From Pandoraea captiosa (lineage in GTDB: Bacteria > Pseudomonadota > Gammaproteobacteria > Burkholderiales > Burkholderiaceae): a stretch of DNA of 64,000 bases. Below the pieces are notes generated by a model. The model was not told the origin of the DNA, did no database searches, and worked only from the letters and a program-made list of their open reading frames with translations. The stretch spans positions 434,001 through 498,000 of the forward strand of contig NZ_CABPSQ010000001.1 in assembly GCF_902459775.1 (NCBI RefSeq). The letters run 5' to 3'. The translations under genes and the position numbers were made by a program. Of this stretch, positions 1 through 8,078 are shown piece by piece; position 1 is the first letter of the stretch, and each line of letters starts with the position of its first letter.

Positions 1-1706
1 AGGCTGATGCCGAAACTGCCGGACGGCACGAGCGTCACGCCATTGATCTGACATGGCGCGGTGAGGGCGCTGCGCATGCGCTCGATGGCGATGTCGAGGC
101 GCTCGGGGTCGCACTCGGTGAGCACGGCCACGAACTCGTCCCCGGACAGTCGCGCCACGATATCCGCGCCCCGCAGCGCTCGGCGCAAACGCTGGGCGAT
201 CGTGCGCAACAGCACATCGCCCGCCTGATGGCCGAGCGAATCGTTGACCTGCTTGAAGCGATCGAGATCGATGAAGATGACGGCCATACGCGTACCCAAC
301 TCCGTCGCGCTGGCGATGGCCTGCGCCGCGAGCACGCCGAGCATGCTGCGATTGGGCAGGCCGGTGAGACTGTCCGAGAACGCGAGCTGGCGGATGCGCG
401 TGCGCGATTCGTCGCGCTCGAAGGCGAGTTTGCACAGATGCACGCACACGTCCACGAGACGCTCGTGCAAGGCATTGGGGCCGCGCACCGTTCGGTAGTA
501 GAAAGCGAGCACGCCGAGTACGCGTCCGTCGTTCGCGATGATCGGCATTGCCCACGACGCGGCCAGCCCGAACTTCGCGGCCATGTCGCGGAAATCGGCC
601 CAGCGCGAATCGTTCGCCATGTCGGTGACGATCACCGGTCGCGCCAGAAATGCCGCCGTGCCGCAGGTGCCGACGCTGGGGCCGATGGCCACGCCATCCA
701 CACTCTGGTGATACTCCGCAGGCAAGCTCGGCCCGGCCTGCGGACGCAACTTGCCCTCGGCGTCCACGCGGACAACGGACGCCATGACCTCGGGGGCGAT
801 TTGCTCCAGTTCGCGACACACGAGCGTGAGCACTTCGACCAGCGGTGCGTCGCGCACCATGGCCGCCAGGGCCTTGTGTTGCAGCACTTCCTGAATCTTC
901 GATTGCGTGATGTCGGTAAACAGCACCACGGCGTTCACCAGTTTGCCCTGCGCATCGAGAATCGGGTTCGTCACCACGGAGACCCATAGCGGCTGATGCT
1001 GTGCTGTGCGAACGAGCACTTCGCAGTGACAACTGCGGCCGTCGCGTGCGGCGACGAGGCATCCCGAGAGGGCCTGTTTGACGTCGACGGCCGAGTTGCC
1101 GTCGGCGAATTCGTCCAGCGAGGTGTCGTCAAACGGTGCGAGCGCCGATTTGCCGACGACGTCGTTCGCCGCGTAGCCGAGCATGCGCGTGAAGCCTGCG
1201 TTCACATAACGCACGCTGCCTTGTGCGTCGGTGATGAGCACCGCGTTGTCCGTTTCGTCGACACCGAGCGAGAGCAGATGCATGCGCGCGTCGTCGGCTG
1301 CCTGACGCGCCACGCGATCGGTCACGTCCACGGCAAACTTGATCACGAACGTGAGTTTGTCTGTGTCATCGAACACCGGATTGTAGGTGGCTTCGAGCCA
1401 CACGACGCTGCCGTCGTGACGAAGACGCCGGACCTGGCCGGTGTGCGCGCGTCCGGTGCTCACGACCTGGGCGAGTGCGTCGCCGCAGGTGGCGTCGAGC
1501 GGGTCGCACAACATGCCATGGCGCTGGCCGATCAGTTCGTCGCGCGTGTAACCGAAAACCCCCAGGAACTTGTCGTTGACGTCGACAACGGTACCGTCCG
1601 GCGTGAGCGTGAGCATGCCCAGTGAGCGATCGAGAGCGTCGAGCAGCGCGTCGCGCCCGGGAGCCGATGCGGCGCCTGTGGCGGACGGTGAACCGGGCAC
1701 GACCAT
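1..1706 (-). CDS. PAS-PAS-GAF-GGDEF sensor diguanylate cyclase (3' end outside window)
   Basis: The reading frame is open from an ATG at 1706 to the left edge, so the C-terminus (possibly an EAL domain) lies outside. Two PAS-like regions come first (about residues 20-130 and 130-260; the second contains a VNAGFTRMLGY segment). A GAF-like region follows (about 270-410), then a GGDEF domain starting near the LTGLPN motif at about residue 445. The active-site signature is SGDEF rather than GGDEF (about residue 520), a variant found in working cyclases. An RGAD inhibitory I-site lies five residues upstream of it. The product should therefore synthesise, or bind and relay, cyclic di-GMP in response to a small ligand or redox signal. 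No membrane segment is visible, so it is probably cytosolic. The start is supported by AGGAGG at 1715-1720, eight bases upstream. Confidence 0.88.
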   Translation of the reverse strand, partial: MVVPGSPSATGAASAPGRDALLDALDRSLGMLTLTPDGTVVDVNDKFLGVFGYTRDELIGQRHGMLCDPLDATCGDALAQVVSTGRAHTGQVRRLRHDGSVVWLEATYNPVFDDTDKLTFVIKFAVDVTDRVARQAADDARMHLLSLGVDETDNAVLITDAQGSVRYVNAGFTRMLGYAANDVVGKSALAPFDDTSLDEFADGNSAVDVKQALSGCLVAARDGRSCHCEVLVRTAQHQPLWVSVVTNPILDAQGKLVNAVVLFTDITQSKIQEVLQHKALAAMVRDAPLVEVLTLVCRELEQIAPEVMASVVRVDAEGKLRPQAGPSLPAEYHQSVDGVAIGPSVGTCGTAAFLARPVIVTDMANDSRWADFRDMAAKFGLAASWAMPIIANDGRVLGVLAFYYRTVRGPNALHERLVDVCVHLCKLAFERDESRTRIRQLAFSDSLTGLPNRSMLGVLAAQAIASATELGTRMAVIFIDLDRFKQVNDSLGHQAGDVLLRTIAQRLRRALRGADIVARLSGDEFVAVLTECDPERLDIAIERMRSALTAPCQINGVTLVPSGSFGIS

Positions 1707-1937
1707 CGGGAGGGCCTCCTCGGACGTCCTGCGAACATTGTCGGGTGTGACTGGGGCTGACACGCCAAAATCGCTTTCAAGTATAGCGACCTGCGCAGGC
1801 AGGCCCACATGGGAGAAATCGGGAGCGCGTCGCAACGATAGCGCACTTCCGGGCGGTCGGACGGTCTCGGGAAAAGCGGTCGCCTGACGGTATTGAGTGA
1901 GGAGGGGCGGTGGCCTTCGCTGCCTTTGTTTTTTGAA

Positions 1938-2156
1938 TCAAGCCGCTTTGACGCGAATGCGAACGCCACCCACGGCGACGGTCTGGCCTGCGCGGATCTT
2001 GCAGGTTTTGCGCGTCTCCAACTGGCCGTCGACTGTGACTTCGCCGTTGGCCACCAGCACCTTGCCCGCACCGCCGGAATCGACAACGCCGGTGAGCTTG
2101 AGCAGGTCGTTCAGGGCGACGAATTCGCCCGTCAGTTCAAAAGTTACGTTTTGCAT
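1938..2156 (-). CDS. Small S4-domain RNA-binding protein (YbcJ-like)
   Basis: A 72-residue protein that is essentially one S4 domain. The pattern FVALNDLLKLTGVVDSGG, then KVLVANGEVTVDG and RKTCKIRAGQTV, matches the stand-alone S4 proteins (YbcJ/YaaA type), which bind structured RNA. I chose the ATG at 2156 because the S4 fold begins about ten residues later and a longer in-frame extension upstream would run antisense-like through the next gene. No strong ribosome-binding site is visible. It lies between two minus-strand genes with separate spacing (about 230 and 80 bases), so it may be its own unit. The RNA target cannot be read from the sequence. Confidence 0.88.
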   Translation of the reverse strand: MQNVTFELTGEFVALNDLLKLTGVVDSGGAGKVLVANGEVTVDGQLETRKTCKIRAGQTVAVGGVRIRVKAA

Positions 2157-2236
2157 AGTGGAGCGGATACTACGTAAAAAGCCGATGCGCGTCGACTGCC
2201 GTGATGTGCGCCGCCGAATCGGTGAGCCGCCCGGTC

Positions 2237-2815
<579 letters not shown>

Positions 2816-2847
2816 GGCTTTGTGTCTTTGTCAGTACCGGATGGATG

Positions 2848-4287
2848 TCACAGCACGGCCACGCGGTTGCGGCCGGCCTGCTTGGCTGCGTAGAGCGCCC
2901 GATCGGCGCGTTGCAGCAGGGCGCCGAAATCGGCATCGTCCGGACTCAGGCTGCCCACCCCCACGCTGGCGGTAAAGCGCACCGGCGCGCCGACACCGTT
3001 CGGGCCGGGCACACTGGCGCCCCCGATGGCAACGAGCATGCGTTCGGCGGCTTGCACGGCGCGCTGCGCGTCGGCTTCGGGCAGCAGCACGGCGAACTCC
3101 TCCCCGCCCAGACGGCCGATCACAGTACTCTTGCGCAGCGCGGCCCGCAAGACCAATGTCAGTTCGACGATGACGCGGTCGCCGATGGCATGGCCCCACG
3201 TATCGTTGATGACTTTGAAATGGTCGATGTCGAGCATCAGGACCGACAGCCGGCGCTGCTGCGCCCGTGCGGCTGCGAACAGGCGCTCGGCCTGCATCAG
3301 GAAGGCGCGGCGATTGAGCAAGCCGGTCAGGCCATCGCGCATTGCCATATCGCCAAGCACACGGTTCACCCGGCGCAATTCGAGTTCGTCCACCACGAGC
3401 GCCGACAGGTCCGCAAGCAGATCTCGCTTTTCATTGTCGAGCTCGCGGGGACGGCGATCGATGACACACAATGTGCCCAGCCGATGGCCTTCGGGCGTGC
3501 GTAATGGCGCGCCCGCATAGAAGCGGATATTCGGATCGCCGGTCACCAGCGGGTTGTCGGCAAAGCGACGGTCGGCGCGGGCATCCGGCACGACGAGCAC
3601 GTCGTCGCCGAGAATCGCGTGTGCGCAGAAGGCCATCGAACGCGGGGTCTGCGTCGCCTCGATGCCGCGCCTGGACTTGAACCACTGACGCGATTCGTCG
3701 ATGAGGGAAATCAGTGAGATGGGGGCGCCCAGCACATGAGACGCGAGCCGCACGATCCGCTCGAATGCCGGTTCTGGGGGAGTGTCCAGAATTTCGTAGC
3801 GACGAAGGGCGGCGAGACGTTCGGCCTCGTTGAAACTCGCATCGGGGGTACGCGCCAGCGGCGAGCTCGGCGTACGTCGCTCGCCCGCACGGGCGTCGTT
3901 GAAGCGGGGAGAGCCGGCATCGGATGCAGTCATGTCGTGACGGTCGGGCAAGGCCCAGGGGGTGGACGACAGCAGTGCCGGTGGCGAGGACTCCGGGTGC
4001 AAGGTCGGCGACTGCACGGAATGTTCGAAAGACGCTTGATGCACTAAGCGCTGCAAAGGCGACGCCGCCGACGCTGCTGACGCCGAGCGCTCACGCAACC
4101 ACGTCGACTCGCCATCGAAAACGGCGGTAACGCTGTCAATTCTGCCCCGCCCGACGCCGCTTGGCAAATTCGGCGACGCAACCCCGGACGGCCCGCCGGT
4201 AAGCCATCGGGCGAGCGCCATTTTGGCGGTGCGGGCGGCGTCGTCGACGTTGTCGGTGGCGCGAGGCGCAGGCAATGCGTGGGTCAT
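2848..4287 (-). CDS. GAF-GGDEF diguanylate cyclase
   Basis: The clear core runs from the ATG at 3933 (361 residues). It has a GAF sensor beginning FNEAERLAALRRYEILDTPP, then a GGDEF domain with an intact GGEEF active site. The residues at the I-site position read RKST, not RxxD, so product inhibition is probably absent. The frame stays open for 118 more codons to an ATG at 4287, whose ATGA overlaps the stop of the flavin reductase gene. That is a classic coupled start, and it is the one used here. The extra N-terminus is poor in predicted structure and could be an artefact; neither start has a good ribosome-binding site. GAF domains of this type often sense small molecules or redox state. Confidence 0.8.
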   Translation of the reverse strand: MTHALPAPRATDNVDDAARTAKMALARWLTGGPSGVASPNLPSGVGRGRIDSVTAVFDGESTWLRERSASAASAASPLQRLVHQASFEHSVQSPTLHPESSPPALLSSTPWALPDRHDMTASDAGSPRFNDARAGERRTPSSPLARTPDASFNEAERLAALRRYEILDTPPEPAFERIVRLASHVLGAPISLISLIDESRQWFKSRRGIEATQTPRSMAFCAHAILGDDVLVVPDARADRRFADNPLVTGDPNIRFYAGAPLRTPEGHRLGTLCVIDRRPRELDNEKRDLLADLSALVVDELELRRVNRVLGDMAMRDGLTGLLNRRAFLMQAERLFAAARAQQRRLSVLMLDIDHFKVINDTWGHAIGDRVIVELTLVLRAALRKSTVIGRLGGEEFAVLLPEADAQRAVQAAERMLVAIGGASVPGPNGVGAPVRFTASVGVGSLSPDDADFGALLQRADRALYAAKQAGRNRVAVL

Positions 4288-4883
4288 GAATTGACGTCGG
4301 ATGCAGTGTCGGATTTGACTTCGAAGGCTTCGCCCGTCTCGAAGAAGTTGCCGCCGGCAATGTAGTGCAGGCTGCGCCATTCGTGTCCGGCGTCGGGAGC
4401 CGGCTGCCAGTGTCCGTCGCGAAAGGCGCGCGAATCGGCCCAGGCCGCGACCACTTCGCCAAGGAACAGGTCGTAGCGATCCTGATTGTGGGGTTCCGGA
4501 ATCACGCGGCATTCGAGCCAGGCGAGGCAGCCGTCGATCAGCGGCGCGGCGACGTGCGAGCCGGCGAAGGCACTCACACCGCTACCGTCGGCGAACTTGT
4601 CGGTCTCGCGCCCCGACACCGAGCCGACGAACAGCGTTTCACGCGCGATGGCGCGTGAAGGCACATTCAGCGAGAACTCGCCCGAGGCGTCCACCAGTTC
4701 GCGCGTGAGGGTGTTGCGGTCGATGACGACGGCGACCTTGGGCGGCGAAAAGTCCACCGGCATCGACCAGGCGGCGGCCATGACGTTGCGACGTCCGGCG
4801 TGGGCGCTGCCCACGAGCACGGTCGGGCCGTGGTTGAGCAGGCGGTAGGCTTTGGCTAATTCGACAGGCAGGCGTTCGGTCAT
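4284..4883 (-). CDS. Flavin reductase family protein (FMN-binding split barrel)
   Basis: A 199-residue protein with the flavin reductase-like barrel. It has an N-terminal PTVLVGSAHAGRRNVMAAAW segment, the flavin-contacting VVIDRNTLTRELVDASGEFSLNVP segment (residues about 50-75), a GRETDKF motif and a C-terminal LGEVV strand. Family members bind FMN and either reduce free flavin with NAD(P)H for a partner monooxygenase or act as electron carriers. No monooxygenase is adjacent, so the partner is unknown. Its stop codon overlaps the possible ATG of the GAF-GGDEF gene by four bases. A terminator-like hairpin lies about 60 bases upstream and isolates it from the small ORF beyond. Confidence 0.88.
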   Translation of the reverse strand: MTERLPVELAKAYRLLNHGPTVLVGSAHAGRRNVMAAAWSMPVDFSPPKVAVVIDRNTLTRELVDASGEFSLNVPSRAIARETLFVGSVSGRETDKFADGSGVSAFAGSHVAAPLIDGCLAWLECRVIPEPHNQDRYDLFLGEVVAAWADSRAFRDGHWQPAPDAGHEWRSLHYIAGGNFFETGEAFEVKSDTASDVNS

Positions 4884-4942
4884 GGCAATCGCGGGGCATC
4901 GTGGGGATCGGTCGAGCCATGATAGCGCGGTGGGTGGCGTGC

Positions 4943-4979
4943 CGAAAAAGGCGGCCCGCAGGGTCAGCTGCGGGCCGCA
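4943..4979 (-). terminator. Strong rho-independent terminator, minus strand
   Basis: Two perfect 11-base arms (GCGGCCCGCAG and CTGCGGGCCGC) flank a six-base loop. On the minus strand they are followed by CTTTTT. It lies about 30 bases beyond the stop of a 39-codon frame on the same strand and upstream of the flavin reductase gene. Something on the minus strand therefore ends here. Confidence 0.8.
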
Positions 4980-5009
4980 AACGGCACGGTGCGGGGAGCG
5001 CGTGCCGGA

Positions 5010-5129
5010 TCAGATGTGGGGCCAGTATTTCATGCGTTCGTCCCAGTCCGGTCCCCGTACGGTCCCATTACGGTCACATTCGGGCCGCCCCTGGCAGACT
5101 CGATGCAAGACCCCATGCGGGCCCCCCAT
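5010..5129 (-). CDS. Candidate 39-residue mini-protein ending in DERMKYWPHI
   Basis: A short minus-strand frame from ATG 5129 to TGA 5010-5012. It has two cysteines (C12 and C18, in VCQGRPECDRNG) and an acidic-aromatic tail (PDWDERMKYWPHI). The tail looks like coding sequence rather than noise, and the frame is followed at once by a strong terminator on the same strand. No good ribosome-binding site precedes the ATG, which lies in a 13-base tandem repeat. The true start could be the TTG at codon 8, in which case the peptide is about 32 residues. An in-frame TAG a few codons upstream rules out a longer product. I do not recognise the family. It could bind a metal through its cysteines, but that is speculation. 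Confidence 0.42.
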   Translation of the reverse strand: MGGPHGVLHRVCQGRPECDRNGTVRGPDWDERMKYWPHI

Positions 5130-5158
5130 GAGCGCTACCCATGAGCGCTACCCATGAG
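5127..5158. repeat. 13-bp tandem repeat, 2.5 copies
   Basis: The unit CATGAGCGCTACC occurs at 5127-5139 and 5140-5152, then partially at 5153-5158. It overlaps the presumed start of the mini-gene. The rest of the gap from 4884 to 5283 holds this repeat, the mini-gene, its terminator and a 9-bp repeat array. Confidence 0.9.
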
Positions 5159-5210
5159 GGTCACCCAGGCGAGCACTTCGTCCGTGCGCCCTATACTGAT
5201 CCCGGAGACG

Positions 5211-5255
5211 TCGCGTCAATCGCGTCAATCGCGTCGATCGCGTCAATCGCGTCAA
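5211..5255. repeat. 9-bp tandem repeat, five copies
   Basis: Five units of TCGCGTCAA (the third reads TCGCGTCGA) lie end to end, about 30 bases upstream of the DUF72 gene. It sits in or near the promoter/leader of that gene, so copy-number change could alter expression. That is inference. Confidence 0.95.
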
Positions 5256-5283
5256 CACAGCGCGTCTGGCCCGGGAGGATGGG

Positions 5284-6180
5284 ATGGATAACGTATACGT
5301 CGGCACGGCGTCATGGACGGACAAGTCGTTGATCGCCTGCAAGCGCTTCTATCCGCCGGGGCACACGTCCGCCGAGGCACGGTTGCGCTTTTATGCGAGC
5401 CAGTTCCCGATGGTGGAAGTCGACAGCAGTTATTACGCGATGCCCTCGGGGTCCAATGCGCGGCTGTGGGCGGCGCGCACGCCCGATGCGTTCGTCTTCA
5501 ACATCAAGGCATTTCGCCTGCTGACCGGACACCAGACGCCGCGCGTCGCCTTGCCCAAGGATCTGCAATCGGAATTGCCGCCAGGGCCGCGCGCGAATGT
5601 TTATTACAAGGACATGCCCGCGCCGCTCATCGATGAGATCTGGCGGCGCTATCTCGAAGCGATCGAGCCGCTGCGCGAAGCCGGCAAGCTCGGGCTGGTG
5701 CACTTCCAGTTTCCGCCATGGCTCAATGGCGACCGTGCGAGCCGCGCTCATGTCGAGGCCTGTGCACGACGGATGTCGGGCTATGGCATTGCCGCCGAGT
5801 TTCGGCACCGGGCGTGGTTTGAGGGAGCGCGTCGCGACGACACACTGGCGTGGTTGCGCGACATGGGCTGGGTGAACACGACCGTCGACGAGCCGCAGGG
5901 CTTCACGAACAGCATTCCGCAAATCTGGACGACAACGTCGCCCCTTGCCGCCGTTGTGCGCCTGCATGGCCGTAACCACGAAACCTGGAATGTGCGCGAC
6001 AGCACTGCCGCATCCGATCGCTTCAACTACGACTATCGCGAGGCGGAGCTCGCGGCGCTGGTCGATCCGATTCGCGTGATCGCGAAGGTGGTGGCGCGCG
6101 TGTATGTGGTGTTCAACAACAATTACGAGGATCAGGGCCAGCGCAACGCGATGACCCTGATGCAACTGCTCGACCGGTGA
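5284..6180 (+). CDS. DUF72 family protein (YecE-like)
   Basis: A 298-residue protein of the DUF72/YecE family, a TIM-barrel fold. It starts with VYVGTASWTDKSLI, then FYASQFPMVEVDSSYYAMPS and FNIKAFRLLTGH, followed by LGLVHFQFPPW, AAEFRHRAWF and the C-terminal YVVFNNNYEDQGQRNAMTL. These blocks are the standard conserved ones. The catalytic role of DUF72 proteins is not established, although their distribution is linked to Fe-S or nucleotide chemistry. Length is somewhat over the typical 250-290. The ATG at 5284 follows GGGAGG at a short distance. The gene converges with the OsmC gene, with a short GTGACGGGCGTCAC hairpin between them. Confidence 0.93.
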   Translation: MDNVYVGTASWTDKSLIACKRFYPPGHTSAEARLRFYASQFPMVEVDSSYYAMPSGSNARLWAARTPDAFVFNIKAFRLLTGHQTPRVALPKDLQSELPPGPRANVYYKDMPAPLIDEIWRRYLEAIEPLREAGKLGLVHFQFPPWLNGDRASRAHVEACARRMSGYGIAAEFRHRAWFEGARRDDTLAWLRDMGWVNTTVDEPQGFTNSIPQIWTTTSPLAAVVRLHGRNHETWNVRDSTAASDRFNYDYREAELAALVDPIRVIAKVVARVYVVFNNNYEDQGQRNAMTLMQLLDR

Positions 6181-6209
6181 CGGGCGTCACTGTGCCGCCG
6201 CGTTCCCCG

Positions 6210-6686
6210 TCAGACGTCGATCGTCTCGATGACCGGTTCGCACTCGATCGGAAAGTTGACCGAGTTGGCGATGTAGCACTTCTCGTGCGCCGTGTGATGC
6301 AGATGCTCGGCCAGCGCAACGTCGCCGCCCGCACGGATCGTGACGTGAGGGCGTAGCACGATTCGGGTAAAGCGCCCCTCGGTGGCGGTGTCGATCATCG
6401 TACCGACCGCGTCGTCCCGGTACTGCTCGACGACGACGCCCGCTTCGGCGCATAGATGCAAATACCACAGCTTGTGACAGGCGCTTGCCGACGCGACGAG
6501 CAGGTCTTCCGGATTCCAGCGCGAAGCGTCGCCTCGGAAGGCCGGGTCGGCGGAGCCGGGAATCGTGGGTTTGCCGTCGACGCGAATGTCATGGTTTCGG
6601 CCGTATGTCCGATAACCCGAGGTGCCGCTGCCCTCGTTGCCAATCCACGTCACGTTGACGCGGTACTCGTGTTCGCCTGATGCCAT
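6210..6686 (-). CDS. OsmC/Ohr family peroxiredoxin-like protein
   Basis: A 158-residue OsmC-family protein. The two redox cysteines are C70 (in SASACHKLWY) and C137 (in HEKCYIANS), in the usual helix and loop contexts. An N-terminal EYRVNVTW strand is typical of the OsmC/YhfA branch that reduces organic hydroperoxides with a lipoyl or thiol reductant. I chose the ATG at 6686 because GGAGA lies a few bases upstream and the OsmC fold begins immediately. A longer in-frame frame exists but has no domain support. It is cytosolic by prediction. No adjacent OhrR-type regulator is present. Confidence 0.93.
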   Translation of the reverse strand: MASGEHEYRVNVTWIGNEGSGTSGYRTYGRNHDIRVDGKPTIPGSADPAFRGDASRWNPEDLLVASASACHKLWYLHLCAEAGVVVEQYRDDAVGTMIDTATEGRFTRIVLRPHVTIRAGGDVALAEHLHHTAHEKCYIANSVNFPIECEPVIETIDV

Positions 6687-6890
6687 GAGAGGTCTCCACT
6701 TGGGGCCGGCAGCCGAAGGGGAAAGAGGGATGCAAAGACGGAATGCAACGATGACGGTTGCCGCCAGGCCCACGCGCGATTGTCGCAGGTGGGCACGGCG
6801 CTGGCTGGCCATTTTCGGTCATCAGAAGGTCGGTTTCCGACGACACGCGGCCGGTGCCTGGCGCCTTCGATGGCTGCTGCATCGGCGCCC

Positions 6891-7769
6891 TCAGGCGAGC
6901 GGTTCCGTCGTCAGCGCGCGGGTGAGGCCGTGCATGGGACGGCGCATCGCCACGTCGAACGGGTTGGTCTGAGGGCCGATCAGTTCGGCCTGACGCCGCA
7001 GCAACTCCACCACCATCGGCAGTCGATCCTGCGACAGGCGTGCGGCGAGCGTTCCCACGCTCAGTGCCGCCACGGCGTGGCCCATGCGGTCGAACACCGG
7101 GACAGCGACCCCGGCCATGCCGTCGAGCACGCCGCTGTTGCTCCCAGCGTAGCCCAGTTGACGCACTCGTTCGATTTCCGTGCGCAGATAGACTTCGTCG
7201 AGCACGCCGTAGCCACGCAACCGGGGCACATTGAAGCGAATGATCTCCTCGCGCTCGGCTTCGGGAAGAAACGCCAGGATCGCCAGACTACCCTGACCGA
7301 CGCCCAGCGCCACGCGCCCGCCGATATCGCCGGTGAACGAGCGAATGGGGAATGGGCCTTCGCACATGTCGAGGCACACGGCATCGAAGCTGCTGCGCAC
7401 CAGCAGGAAGATCGTGTCGCCAAGGCTCGCGCAAAGGCGCAACAACGACGGGCGGCACAACGTGCGCATGCCGCTGGGGTTGCCTGCCTGCGCGGCCATC
7501 GCGAAAAAATCGATACTCAGCCGGTACAGCTTGGACGTTTCGTCCTGCTCCACGACGTGCTCGGCGATGAGCGCATGAAGAATCCGGTGCACGGTCGCCT
7601 GACTCAGCCCAACGGCCTTGGCAATGTGGGTCACACGCTCGCCTTCGGGTTTGGCGGCGCCTAGGGCGCGGATCACGGCGAAGGTGCGCTGCAAAATGCC
7701 GGCGCCCGCAGATTCCGCAGGAGACGCTTCCTTCGCGCCGGGCGTGCCGAGTGAATCGGAGGTGTTCAT
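6891..7769 (-). CDS. IclR family transcriptional regulator
   Basis: A 292-residue IclR-type regulator. The winged helix-turn-helix lies at about residues 25-90 (LQRTFAVIRALGAA, then THIAKAVGLSQATVHRILHAL), and the GAF-like effector domain follows (FPIRSFTGDIGGRVALGVGQGSLAILAFL, and GVAVPVFDRMGHAVAALSVG). It is divergent from the ABC/dehydrogenase operon. Two TATTCCGT palindromes lie in the shared promoter, one ending about 12 bases before this start. It therefore most likely autoregulates and represses the operon until an inducer derived from the imported substrate binds. I chose ATG 7769, since the longer alternative start would include the palindrome in the coding region. Confidence 0.92.
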   Translation of the reverse strand: MNTSDSLGTPGAKEASPAESAGAGILQRTFAVIRALGAAKPEGERVTHIAKAVGLSQATVHRILHALIAEHVVEQDETSKLYRLSIDFFAMAAQAGNPSGMRTLCRPSLLRLCASLGDTIFLLVRSSFDAVCLDMCEGPFPIRSFTGDIGGRVALGVGQGSLAILAFLPEAEREEIIRFNVPRLRGYGVLDEVYLRTEIERVRQLGYAGSNSGVLDGMAGVAVPVFDRMGHAVAALSVGTLAARLSQDRLPMVVELLRRQAELIGPQTNPFDVAMRRPMHGLTRALTTEPLA

Positions 7770-7781
7770 CAGGGTCTCGAA

Positions 7782-7800
7782 TATTCCGTCAAACGGAATA
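7782..7800. promoter_or_regulatory. Perfect palindrome TATTCCGT-CAA-ACGGAATA, probable IclR operator 1
   Basis: Two perfect eight-base arms with a three-base centre. It lies 12 bases upstream of the IclR start codon, on the divergent promoter. Short palindromes with TTCC/GGAA halves are common IclR-family operators. Its position suits autorepression. Confidence 0.75.
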
Positions 7801-7943
7801 CTAACGTAAGCCCCTGTGGCTTGAAAACTACCAATGCAGCGAAAAACCGGCAAAAACAACCAATAATCACCATAACTTAGGCATGACCTAGGGATTATCC
7901 CGAGACGCTGACGCGAAAGAAATGGGCTCGTGCGAGCGGCATA

Positions 7944-7962
7944 TATTCCGTCAAACGAAATA
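7944..7962. promoter_or_regulatory. Palindrome TATTCCGT-CAA-ACGAAATA, probable IclR operator 2
   Basis: The same 19-base element as operator 1 with one mismatch in the right arm, 117 bases before the start of the ABC ATPase gene. The two copies are 162 bases apart between divergent genes, compatible with two operators of one regulator. The remainder of 7770-8078 is AT-richer promoter sequence with no gene. Confidence 0.75.
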
Positions 7963-8078
7963 ATCTGAAAATTTATCTCATTTCATGGAATCGTTATCTT
8001 GCGACATGCAATTTGGCTCGCTACTGTTCGAGGCAATTGCATTTCATGTGGCGCATGCGTGCCCCAAAGGTAGTGACC

